Of a DNA stretch of 20,875 nt, positions 7,903 to 15,995 are shown in pieces; position 1 is the stretch's first letter; each line of letters opens with the position of its first letter. The position numbers and the translations under genes were made by a program. The notes under the pieces are model-generated. The model was not told the DNA's origin and searched no databases. It worked only from the letters and a program-made list of their open reading frames with translations. Source of the DNA: Oxalobacteraceae bacterium (lineage in GTDB: Bacteria; Pseudomonadota; Gammaproteobacteria; Burkholderiales; Burkholderiaceae_D); NCBI GenBank assembly GCA_947487325.1, contig CANKWG010000012.1, positions 1 through 20,875 on the forward strand, read 5' to 3'.

Positions 7903-8511
7903 ATGACCGATTTTAAAATGCGTACACGTCATCTAGACCTTGGTTGCGGCTATTCCCCCCGCAACCCTCTAAATCAATCACATTTGTACGGATGTGATCT
8001 TTTAGATATTTCTAGCTTTAAGGATCCGACCCCTTTTGAATACAAGCAAGCTGACCTGGTAAGAGAAATTATTCCGTATCCGAATGATTACTTTTCATCG
8101 GTCTCCGCCTTCGATTTCCTTGAGCATGTACCTCGATATTCCACCAATAAAGACGGAAATCCAATTTCACCATTTATTTCATTAATGAGCGAAATCCACC
8201 GGGTATTAATCCCTGGCGGTATTTTGATTGCAAGCACGCCAGCCTATCCACACCCAGAAGCTTTCCAAGATCCCACGCATGTAAATATTATTACCGTAAA
8301 AACTCATGAATATTTTTGCGGCGATGAACCTTATGCAGTTCGATATGGCTTCGTCGGACGCTTCAGTGTGCAACGCACTGCTTTTGAGGTACAAAAAAAT
8401 ATATACGATCAGCACACATCTTTTCTGAGAAAAACATTACGTAATTTTCATCGTCGTTTTTTTAAAGGTGGATTATCGCATTTGACATGGGAGCTTATTG
8501 CCGAAAAATAA
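7903..8511 (+). CDS. class I SAM-dependent methyltransferase
   Basis: This 202-residue cytoplasmic protein carries the class I methyltransferase fold. Motif I is LDLGCGYSPR (11-20), an acidic residue follows in YGCDLLD (29-35), the post-II strand is SVSAFDFLEHVPRY (67-79), and the late helix/strand is SEIHRVLIPGGILIASTPAY (96-115). Proteins of this kind in glycan loci often methylate a sugar, sometimes capping an O-antigen chain; that role is inferred from the neighbours only. No good Shine-Dalgarno sequence lies near the ATG at 7903, and the in-frame ATG at 7918 has none either. The gene is strongly AT-rich (sampled 60-base stretches give 33-38% GC), which suggests recent transfer. It stands alone, with 213 bases before it and a convergent gene after it. 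Confidence 0.8.
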   Translation: MTDFKMRTRHLDLGCGYSPRNPLNQSHLYGCDLLDISSFKDPTPFEYKQADLVREIIPYPNDYFSSVSAFDFLEHVPRYSTNKDGNPISPFISLMSEIHRVLIPGGILIASTPAYPHPEAFQDPTHVNIITVKTHEYFCGDEPYAVRYGFVGRFSVQRTAFEVQKNIYDQHTSFLRKTLRNFHRRFFKGGLSHLTWELIAEK

Positions 8512-8580
8512 TTGGCGGTCAGAAAGTATGTTTTCCCCTCGCTTATTTGTATTTTAAATAAAACTAGCCAACTAAATTGT

Positions 8581-9579
8581 TTATGTAGTACGCAATTTTT
8601 TTTGCAATTTCTGAACAAAAGCAGCGAAACTCGGAAATGACAAATAAATCAGCATCTTCAGTTTAAAAAAATAACCACAATACGGATAACGTGAAGCGCA
8701 AATAGCCTTCGACACCAAACCAGATGATTGATCAAGAAATATCACGAGGTCAGCTTGTAATAGTTTTCGATTAACTCGACCATTAGTTAATTCACTATAA
8801 TTTTTTGTAGCTAAATCAGCCTTTATTTGACGATACTGGGCTGCCTGTCGATCATAGTTTTTTCGCACCCAGCGGAGATAATCTTCTGCACTTCTAACGG
8901 AAGCTTTTGTTTGGGACACGCCGCCCTGCCGATAAAGCACCAGCGATTCTGGGACTTTGAGCGCCCCACCAGTCATGGTGGCCCGCATTGCCATTACCTG
9001 ATCTTCGTACACCAACTCCGGCAAAAAATTTCCAAACTCCTGGTGTAGCCGAGACGTAAAGGCATGCGCTGCTCCGACGACATAAGGACGATTTCGTATC
9101 CATTCTGCCGGATGTTTCCATCGACTGAGATCAGAAACAATGACGTCTTTACCTAGCCTCCCTTGCTCATCAATCTGCCGCAGATTGCTGGTAATTAAAT
9201 CTGCCTCACGACCATTTTCTAACCAGGCATTAACAATGCGGCTTACTCTAAAGGGTAAGCTTATATCATCTCCCGCCGCTGTAAATATCAGGTCTCCGTT
9301 AGCTTCCGCAATCGCCGTATTGTAGTGTTGACCAATACCTTGATTAACAGAGTTTCGTCGCAATCTAACTTGGTGTAATCCGTCGTATTCTTTGACAAGA
9401 TTTTTTAATACATCGAACGTGCTGTCTGTTGAGCAGTCGTCAGAACACAATATCTCCAATGGCCCAGCGTAATCCTGTACAAGACAGCTAGTCAGCGCCT
9501 CGGAAATAAAATTCGATTGGTTATATGTAAACAGAATCAGTGTTACCGGTGGCAAAAGCGCCGAGTCAACTGCTTGCAT
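8581..9579 (-). CDS. GT2-family glycosyltransferase
   Basis: This is a 332-residue GT-A family 2 glycosyltransferase. The N-terminal nucleotide-sugar domain has VTLILFTYNQSNFISEAL (12-29), ILCSDDCSTDST (43-54), NQGIGQHYNTAI (79-90) and AAGDDISLPFR (101-111), where GDD is the metal-binding DxD equivalent. VYEDQVMAMRA (190-200) carries the likely catalytic-base acidic pair. The C-terminus is basic with an amphipathic LKMLIYLSFPSFAAFVQKLQKK stretch, which may dock to the membrane. The ATG has an AGGAAC ribosome binding site. The sugar and acceptor are unknown. It lies 210 bases downstream of msbA on the same strand and converges with the methyltransferase gene. The composition is AT-rich like the other genes of this block. 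Confidence 0.85.
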   Translation of the reverse strand: MQAVDSALLPPVTLILFTYNQSNFISEALTSCLVQDYAGPLEILCSDDCSTDSTFDVLKNLVKEYDGLHQVRLRRNSVNQGIGQHYNTAIAEANGDLIFTAAGDDISLPFRVSRIVNAWLENGREADLITSNLRQIDEQGRLGKDVIVSDLSRWKHPAEWIRNRPYVVGAAHAFTSRLHQEFGNFLPELVYEDQVMAMRATMTGGALKVPESLVLYRQGGVSQTKASVRSAEDYLRWVRKNYDRQAAQYRQIKADLATKNYSELTNGRVNRKLLQADLVIFLDQSSGLVSKAICASRYPYCGYFFKLKMLIYLSFPSFAAFVQKLQKKLRTT

Positions 9580-9789
9580 TGTTTTGGTTCCTGAATCTAG
9601 TTCTACAATCGACTAAAAGTTTTTTAAATTTAATCTCCACGCTGGTTTCAAAGCCTAAAAAAGCATGCGGCATAAAGATAAACTACCCAGCCTAGCCTCC
9701 AAGGCAACAGCAACCCAGATGCTTCCAGAACTAAAAAAATTATGGATAAAAACGTATCGTTTTCATTTCGCACAATAAAATATTTGTCT
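9580..9789. other. intergenic spacer between msbA and the GT2 gene
   Basis: This 210-base AT-rich spacer presumably carries the promoter of the downstream GT2 gene, but I see no clear -35/-10 pair. On the minus strand, just after the msbA stop, AAAACG/CGTTTT (9749-9763) forms a 6-bp hairpin with a 3-base loop followed by Ts; this could be a weak terminator. A short hydrophobic reading frame overlaps the msbA end but lacks support. Confidence 0.4.
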
Positions 9790-11520
9790 CTAATTCCTCG
9801 AAAACTGCAAGTGATAAAGATGCGCATACACACCATTAGCTCCGAGCAGTTGAGTATGACTTCCGACCTCTACAATCCGACCGTCTTGCAACACAACGAT
9901 ACGATCGGCATGCTCAATCGTGGACAAGCGATGCGCAATCACTAGCGTGGTTCGCCCCTTCATCAAGGTATCCAGCGCCAGCTGCACAGCGCGCTCAGAT
10001 TCGGTATCCAAGGCCGAGGTAGCTTCATCGAGAATCAATATCGGTGCATTTTTGTAGATCGCACGGGCAATCGCCAATCGCTGCCGCTGACCGCCTGACA
10101 AGCGCATGCCGTTGTCACCTATCTGCGTTTCAAAGCCTTCGGGTAAGGCCTCAATGACATCGCTCAGATGTGCTGCCTGTGCTGCAGCCTGTATGCGTGC
10201 ATGATCAGGATGATCATCCCCATAGGCGATATTAGCTGCCACCGTGTCGTCAAACAAAACCACGTTCTGACTGACCATCGCCATCTGAGCACGAAGGCTA
10301 GTCAGCGCAATATCGGAAATAGGCACACCATCGAGCAGGATGCGGCCTTCGGAAACAGAATAAAACTCCGGGACGAGATTGACCAGCGTGCTCTTGCCTC
10401 CGCCGGACATGCCGACCAGCGCAATGGTTTCACCCGGCTCAATGCTCAGCGAAATATTCGATAACGCAGCCTGCTTCTCTTCAGGATACATAAAACTAAC
10501 TTGCTCGAACACCAGTCGCCCTGCAACACGCTGATCGAGTATTTTTCCGGTCGTGCGTTCCGGCGACGCATCGATAAGACCGAACACAATTTCACCCGCA
10601 GCCAGCCCGCGCTGTAGTGGCCCGTTAATAGCGGCAAGGTGTTTTAATGGCGTGAGCGTCATCAACATCGCCGTAATGAACGAAGCAAAACCACCCACCG
10701 TCATACCACCATCGCCAGTCTGAGCAAGTGCAATCACAATGATGACGGAAATGGAAAATGAATTCAAAAACTGAGTGATCGGCTCCGTCGTCGCCATCGT
10801 GCTCGCCATGCGAATCATGAAACCGCGCAGGCGTTCGGAACGATGCTCAAAGCGTTTGGCTTCATAAGTCTGCCCACCAAACAACTTGATCACATGCCGC
10901 GCTCGCGTGGTCTCTTCTATGGTCTGCATCAGCTCGGCATTGATTTCCTGATTTTGCGAAATCAGCCGCTTGAGCCGGCGTGCGGTCAGCCTGATCACCA
11001 GTGCAATCAAGGGCACCAGTACGATGGTAACCAGCGTGAGCTTCCAGTTCAGCCAAAACAAATAGCCAAGCAAACCGACCACAGTGAGGCTATCGCGCAC
11101 AAGCACGACCAGAAGACTGCGCAGCATATCGAGAATCTGCTGCACCTCGACCATCATGGTGTTGATGACGTGGCCAGTCGAATGCTCGCGATAGAAGCCC
11201 AAAGGCACATCCAGCAATCGGTTAAACATCTGCTGTCGCAACTGCGACATCAAACGCCCCGATATCCACGCCATCATGTAGCTGGTCGTGAATGTTGAGA
11301 GCCCGCGAATGACGAAAATGCCAATGACAAACAGCGGTACCAGCCACAGTGAGAACGTATGCGCCTGAGAAAAGCCCTTGTCCAGCAAGAGCTTCATCAT
11401 GGCAGCCACCGCGGGCTCGGTCGCTGCGGTAACAATCATGCCGCCGAGCGCGAGCAGCAGCCTGCCCTTGTAGGGTTTCAGCAGACCGACGATGCGCTTG
11501 AACGTGTGTGACAGACCCAT
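9790..11520 (-). CDS. msbA: lipid A export ATP-binding/permease protein MsbA
   Basis: MsbA is a homodimeric ABC half-transporter that flips lipid A-core across the inner membrane. The 576-residue length is typical. The N-terminal part (about 1-310) has six membrane segments, the first being LLLALGGMIVTAATEPAVAAMM. The nucleotide-binding domain has Walker A GMSGGGKST (370-378), the Q-loop VSQNVVLF, the ABC signature LSGGQ (474-478), Walker B ILILDEATSALD and the H-loop IAHRLS. Its ATG overlaps the dnaE TGA (TGATG), so the two are translationally coupled. The neighbouring LPS transferases and ligase fit an MsbA role better than a drug-exporter role, although homologous multidrug half-transporters cannot be excluded by sequence alone. 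Confidence 0.93.
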   Translation of the reverse strand: MGLSHTFKRIVGLLKPYKGRLLLALGGMIVTAATEPAVAAMMKLLLDKGFSQAHTFSLWLVPLFVIGIFVIRGLSTFTTSYMMAWISGRLMSQLRQQMFNRLLDVPLGFYREHSTGHVINTMMVEVQQILDMLRSLLVVLVRDSLTVVGLLGYLFWLNWKLTLVTIVLVPLIALVIRLTARRLKRLISQNQEINAELMQTIEETTRARHVIKLFGGQTYEAKRFEHRSERLRGFMIRMASTMATTEPITQFLNSFSISVIIVIALAQTGDGGMTVGGFASFITAMLMTLTPLKHLAAINGPLQRGLAAGEIVFGLIDASPERTTGKILDQRVAGRLVFEQVSFMYPEEKQAALSNISLSIEPGETIALVGMSGGGKSTLVNLVPEFYSVSEGRILLDGVPISDIALTSLRAQMAMVSQNVVLFDDTVAANIAYGDDHPDHARIQAAAQAAHLSDVIEALPEGFETQIGDNGMRLSGGQRQRLAIARAIYKNAPILILDEATSALDTESERAVQLALDTLMKGRTTLVIAHRLSTIEHADRIVVLQDGRIVEVGSHTQLLGANGVYAHLYHLQFSRN

Positions 11521-14500
11521 CAGTATTCAAACCACACGTTATCAGGGCTCAGCCATTCGGATAAACGCGCCCTGAGATTATCGTCAGCACGCACTCGCCA
11601 TTCATCTGAAAGGCGCAGCTCGCCAAGAGCACCATTTTTCATATATTGCACGACGATGGGACACGAGGCCTCGATTTGCTGGAAAGGCTGAATCAACTCA
11701 CGCAAACGCGCAGCATCTGCCTGTCCATTCATTGACAGACGCAATGCTTTCACAAAACTCGCACGCGTAGCGGCTATATCCATCACCTTGTCGGCTGTAA
11801 TGCGCAAACCGCCGGAGAAACGGTCTTCTGAAACTTTGCCTTGAACAGCGAGAAATTCATCTTCGCGAAACAGCGTACGATTCGCTTCATAGGTCTCGCT
11901 ATAGACGGTTACTTCCACCTGCGCGCTACCATCATCAAGCGTGACGATCATCATTCGGCCACGCTGAGTCATTTGAGTGCGTAGTGCAGAAATAACACCC
12001 GCCATCAGACGTGGCTCGCGCGAGGGCGCGAGGTCGGACAAGCGCGTGCGAATGAATTTTCTGACTTCCTCTGCATACGCATGGAATAAATGACCTGACA
12101 GATAAAAGCCTAGTGCAGCTTTTTCTTCGGTGAGTTTTTGCTTGTCATTCCAGGGCGGCGCTTTGACGTAATCTGGCGCATCATCGAAACCACTGTCAGC
12201 GCTCTCAAACAAACTGACCTGATTGGCCGCTGCTTCAGCCTGCTCTGCGCAATCCATAGCCAGACCGACCGAGGCTAGCAAGATTCCACGATTGACGCCA
12301 AACGAATCGAAGGCACCGGCGCGAATTAGAGATTCAATCGTGCGGCGATTGATCTGTCGCTTGTCGACGCGTTTGACGAAATCAAACAAATCGGTGAACG
12401 GCTGACCCTGACGTGCCGCAATGATGGCCTCAATGGCATTTTGTCCTGTGCCTTTGATGGCGCCAAGACCATAACGAATTTTGGTCGACTTCTGCCCCGG
12501 CTCCGCTTCAGGCACGGGTGTAAAGCGGTAGACCGATAAATTGATATCGGGTGGCAGCAACGTAAGTCCGCAGTTTACGGTCGCATCTTCAACCAAGATT
12601 TTGATCTTGTCGGTATCATCCATCGCCAGCGACAAGTTGGCTGCCATGAACGCGGCAGGATGATGGGTTTTGAGGTAGGCGGTGTGATACGACAGCAAGG
12701 CATAAGCAGCGGCATGTGACTTGTTGAAACCATAGCCTGCGAACTTTTCCATCAAGTCGAAAATTTCATCGGCCTTTTGCTCGGTCAGACCATTTTTTGC
12801 GGCACCGTCTTGGAAAATCTGGCGGTGCTGTGCCATCTCCTCGGGCTTTTTCTTGCCCATTGCTCGACGCAGCAAATCAGCGCCACCTAATGAGTAGCCA
12901 CCGATCACCTGCGCCATCTGCATTACCTGCTCCTGATAGACCATGATGCCGTAAGTCTCGGAGAGAATGTCTTCGGTACGCGGATCAGGATAGTCGAATC
13001 GCTCGCCATGCTTGCGACGGCAGAAGTCGGGTATCAGATCCATAGGGCCCGGACGATACAAGGCCACTAGCGCGATGATGTCTTCGAAACGATCCGGACG
13101 CGCATCTTTCAGCATGCCCTGCATGCCGCGACTTTCAAGCTGGAAAACAGCGACAGTCTTGGCCTGCGTGAGTAACTGATACGTCGGTCGATCATTCAGT
13201 GGCACGCGCTCGAGACTGAAATCGGTCATCGCTGGATCAAGCTGACGAATGTAATTCACCGCACGATCAAGAATCGTCAGCGTAGTTAGGCCGAGAAAGT
13301 CAAACTTCACCAGCCCCATCGCTTCGACGTCGTCTTTGTCGAACTGAGATACCACGCCGCCATCAGCACCTTGGGTATACAGCGGACAAAAATCCGTCAG
13401 CTTGCCTGGGGCAATCAGCACACCACCGGCGTGCATGCCGACATTGCGTGCAATGCCCTCGACTTGCTGCGCGAGTTCAAGCAACTGCCGCACTTCTTCT
13501 TCGTTATCGCGTCGCTCTTTGAGCAGGGGTTCTTCTTCGAGCGCATCGGCAATCGTCACCAACTTACCGGGCTTGAAGGGAATCAGTTTGGAAATCGCGT
13601 CGCAAAAGTTGTAGCCAAAATCCAGCACACGGCCCACATCGCGCACCGCCCCTTTGGCAGCCATGGTGCCGAAGGTAGCGATCTGCGACACCGCCTCTTT
13701 GCCATAGCGTTCTTTTACGTACTGAATCACGCGGTCACGGCCTTCCTGACAGAAGTCAATATCGAAGTCAGGCATGGAGACGCGATCTGGATTGAGGAAG
13801 CGCTCGAACAGCAGGTTGTATTCCAGCGGATCAAGATCCGTAATCGACAAGGCATACGCTACTAGCGAGCCGGCACCCGAACCTCGGCCCGGTCCTACGG
13901 GCACGCCGTTATGCTTGGCCCACTGAATGAAATCAGCAACGATCAAAAAGTAGCCCGGAAAGCCCATCGCGATGATGGTGTCGGTTTCGAACTTAAGTCG
14001 CGACGCGTAGCGTTCGCGCATCTGCTCGCGTTTCTCAGCGTCTGGATAGAGCTGCTGCAAGCGCTGCTCAAGACCCGCCTCTGCCTGCGCCACCAGAAAA
14101 TCGCCAATGCTCATACCATCCGGTGTCGGGAAGTCAGGTAGTTGGGCTTTACCCAGTTCCAGCGTGAGGTTGCAGCGCTGCGCAATGATGGCGCTGTTTT
14201 GCAATGCAGCGGGCAGATCGGCAAACAGCTCGGCCATCTCTGCTTGGGTCTTGAAATACTGCTCGTGCGTGAAGCGTTTGGGGCGTCGAGTATTGGCGAG
14301 AATCTCACCGTCGGCGATACAGGTACGCGCTTCATGCGCAGTGAATTCTTTTTTCTGAAGGAACTGCACCGGATGCGTTGCAACCACGGGTAATTGGAGT
14401 TTAGCTGCCAATTGCGTGGACTGCCGCAGCAAATTTTCGAGTGCAGGATTGCCGTTACGCTGGACTTCGATATAAAAGTGGCCGGGGAAAATCTTCATCC

Positions 14501-14978
14501 AACGCGTCGCGCAACGTTCCGCTAGCGCGGCATTACCATTTTCGAGCGCGCCGCCAATATCACCCGCCTGAAAGCCCGAGAGCGCAATCAATCCACCGCC
14601 CGGCTGCAGAGCCTCAAGCCAATCGATACGCACTTCGGCACGACCACGGTGAGCATTACTGAGCGATGCACGCGCGAGCAATTCGCACAATTGCAAATAG
14701 CCGGTACGGTTTTTTACCAGCAGCAGCAAGCGGAAAGGCTTGTCGCGGTCATCGTCATTGGTGACCCAGATGTCGCAACCCACGATGGGCTTGATGCCCT
14801 TGCCGCGCGCAGCTTTGTAGAACTTCACCATGCCGAACAGATTGGCCAGATCCGTCAATGCCACGGCCGGCTGGCGGTCTGCCAGTGCCGCATCGACCAG
14901 TTCGTCGATACGTACGAGTCCATCGGCGATGGAGAACTCGGAATGCAGGCGGAGATGAATAAATTGCGGCGAAGTCAT
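11520..14978 (-). CDS. dnaE: DNA polymerase III subunit alpha
   Basis: DnaE is the catalytic subunit of the replicative DNA polymerase III holoenzyme. At 1152 residues it is close to the E. coli protein (1160). The PHP domain is at the N-terminus (HLRLHSEFSIADGLV). The family C polymerase core has the GPGRGSGAGSLVAYALSITDLDPL motif, PDFDIDF (403-409) with catalytic Asp406 and Asp408, and FDFLGLTTL with the third aspartate, Asp560. YGIMVYQEQVMQMAQ, GYSLGGADLLRRAMGKKK and FNKSHAAAYALLSYHTAYLK follow, then helix-hairpin-helix and OB-fold regions (GVISALRTQMTQRGRMMIVTLDDG). No interruption is seen. It diverges from trhO and is coupled to msbA. Confidence 0.97.
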   Translation of the reverse strand: MTSPQFIHLRLHSEFSIADGLVRIDELVDAALADRQPAVALTDLANLFGMVKFYKAARGKGIKPIVGCDIWVTNDDDRDKPFRLLLLVKNRTGYLQLCELLARASLSNAHRGRAEVRIDWLEALQPGGGLIALSGFQAGDIGGALENGNAALAERCATRWMKIFPGHFYIEVQRNGNPALENLLRQSTQLAAKLQLPVVATHPVQFLQKKEFTAHEARTCIADGEILANTRRPKRFTHEQYFKTQAEMAELFADLPAALQNSAIIAQRCNLTLELGKAQLPDFPTPDGMSIGDFLVAQAEAGLEQRLQQLYPDAEKREQMRERYASRLKFETDTIIAMGFPGYFLIVADFIQWAKHNGVPVGPGRGSGAGSLVAYALSITDLDPLEYNLLFERFLNPDRVSMPDFDIDFCQEGRDRVIQYVKERYGKEAVSQIATFGTMAAKGAVRDVGRVLDFGYNFCDAISKLIPFKPGKLVTIADALEEEPLLKERRDNEEEVRQLLELAQQVEGIARNVGMHAGGVLIAPGKLTDFCPLYTQGADGGVVSQFDKDDVEAMGLVKFDFLGLTTLTILDRAVNYIRQLDPAMTDFSLERVPLNDRPTYQLLTQAKTVAVFQLESRGMQGMLKDARPDRFEDIIALVALYRPGPMDLIPDFCRRKHGERFDYPDPRTEDILSETYGIMVYQEQVMQMAQVIGGYSLGGADLLRRAMGKKKPEEMAQHRQIFQDGAAKNGLTEQKADEIFDLMEKFAGYGFNKSHAAAYALLSYHTAYLKTHHPAAFMAANLSLAMDDTDKIKILVEDATVNCGLTLLPPDINLSVYRFTPVPEAEPGQKSTKIRYGLGAIKGTGQNAIEAIIAARQGQPFTDLFDFVKRVDKRQINRRTIESLIRAGAFDSFGVNRGILLASVGLAMDCAEQAEAAANQVSLFESADSGFDDAPDYVKAPPWNDKQKLTEEKAALGFYLSGHLFHAYAEEVRKFIRTRLSDLAPSREPRLMAGVISALRTQMTQRGRMMIVTLDDGSAQVEVTVYSETYEANRTLFREDEFLAVQGKVSEDRFSGGLRITADKVMDIAATRASFVKALRLSMNGQADAARLRELIQPFQQIEASCPIVVQYMKNGALGELRLSDEWRVRADDNLRARLSEWLSPDNVWFEY

Positions 14979-15026
14979 GGCCGTATTTTACCCGCTGGGA
15001 ACCCCTGCATCGACGCCAGATAGACA

Positions 15027-15055
15027 CTGGCCAGAGAAAGATCGGCGCTTATAAT
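15027..15055 (+). promoter_or_regulatory. candidate sigma70 promoter for trhO
   Basis: A perfect -10 box TATAAT lies at 15050-15055, 33 bases before the trhO ATG. The -35 at 17-bp spacing is CTGGCC (15027-15032), a poor match with 3 of 6 bases. The position in a 110-base divergent spacer is appropriate. No clear Shine-Dalgarno sequence lies before the ATG. Confidence 0.45.
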
Positions 15056-15088
15056 GACTGCTGTCGCTGAACTTCACTCACTCCCGCC

Positions 15089-15943
15089 ATGCAGCCCCTG
15101 TCTCAAATCGTCAATATCGCTGCTTATAAATTTGTTACGTTCGATGACACGGTCGCCCAGCGCCCGCGTTTTCAGGGCTTATGCACGGATCTGGGCCTTA
15201 AAGGCACGATTTTGCTGAGCCCGGAGGGCATTAACCTTTTTCTTGCTGGAACACGCGAATCGATTGATCAGTTTCTGGCCTTCCTGCGCTCTGATCCCCG
15301 GTTCGCCGACGTTGAGGTCAAGGAAAGCGTGTCAGAAAAGCAGCCTTTCAATCGCATGCTGGTCAGGCTTAAGCGCGAAATCATCACGATGAAGCATCCG
15401 CTGATCAAGCCTGAATTGGGCCGGGCACCCGCGGTCGAGGCCACGACGCTCAAACGTTGGTTGGATCAGGGTCATGATGATCAAGGCAAGCCCGTCGTGA
15501 TGCTTGATACACGCAATGCCTTCGAAGTCGATGTCGGCACCTTCGAAAACACCATTGACTACCGCATCGAAAAATTCAGCGAATTCCCGGCTATTATCGA
15601 GCGCGAAAAAGAGTCGTTGAACGATAAAACCATCGTCACCTTCTGCACGGGTGGCATACGCTGCGAAAAAGCAGCGATCCACATGAAGAACATCGGCTAC
15701 GAGAGCGTGTACCAGCTCGAAGGCGGCATCCTCAAGTATTTCGAAGAAGTCGGTGGTGCGCACTATCAAGGCGATTGCTTTGTCTTTGATCATCGCACCG
15801 CGCTCAATCCACAGCTGCAGGAAACTGAGACACGGCAATGCTTCGCCTGCCGCGCTGTGGTAACGCCGCGCGAACAACTGTCGCCGCTCTACATCGAGGG
15901 AAAATCTTGCCCACATTGCGCGACCGTCGCTACGGCTGCCTGA
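15089..15943 (+). CDS. trhO: tRNA uridine(34) hydroxylase TrhO (rhodanese domain, UPF0176)
   Basis: TrhO (YceA) hydroxylates uridine 34 in certain tRNAs to 5-hydroxyuridine in an oxygen-dependent reaction, the first step toward cmo5U-type wobble modification. The 284-residue protein has the N-terminal UPF0176 ferredoxin-like domain (LKGTILLSPEGINLFLAG, 37-54). A rhodanese domain follows, with VVMLDTRNAFEVDVGTF (136-152) and the active-site loop CTGGIRCEKA, with Cys176 and Cys182. The C-terminus carries two CxxC pairs (231/234 and 254/257), probably a zinc site as seen in many family members. It is read divergently from dnaE, with a -10 box TATAAT upstream. dinB follows on the same strand after 52 bases. 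Confidence 0.93.
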   Translation: MQPLSQIVNIAAYKFVTFDDTVAQRPRFQGLCTDLGLKGTILLSPEGINLFLAGTRESIDQFLAFLRSDPRFADVEVKESVSEKQPFNRMLVRLKREIITMKHPLIKPELGRAPAVEATTLKRWLDQGHDDQGKPVVMLDTRNAFEVDVGTFENTIDYRIEKFSEFPAIIEREKESLNDKTIVTFCTGGIRCEKAAIHMKNIGYESVYQLEGGILKYFEEVGGAHYQGDCFVFDHRTALNPQLQETETRQCFACRAVVTPREQLSPLYIEGKSCPHCATVATAA

Positions 15944-15995
15944 GCAGCTTGACTTCTTCTGCATGCAGCTGATGCACAACCCGTGACCAAGCTAC

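Noticed and set aside
9648..9836. Short hydrophobic reading frame overlapping the msbA 3' end
   Set aside because: It begins inside msbA in another frame, has no good ribosome binding site and shows no family resemblance.
15944..15995. LexA (SOS) box upstream of dinB
   Set aside because: Only CTGCATGCAG, a 10-bp palindrome with 4-base spacing, is present; it does not fit the CTG-N10-CAG LexA pattern.
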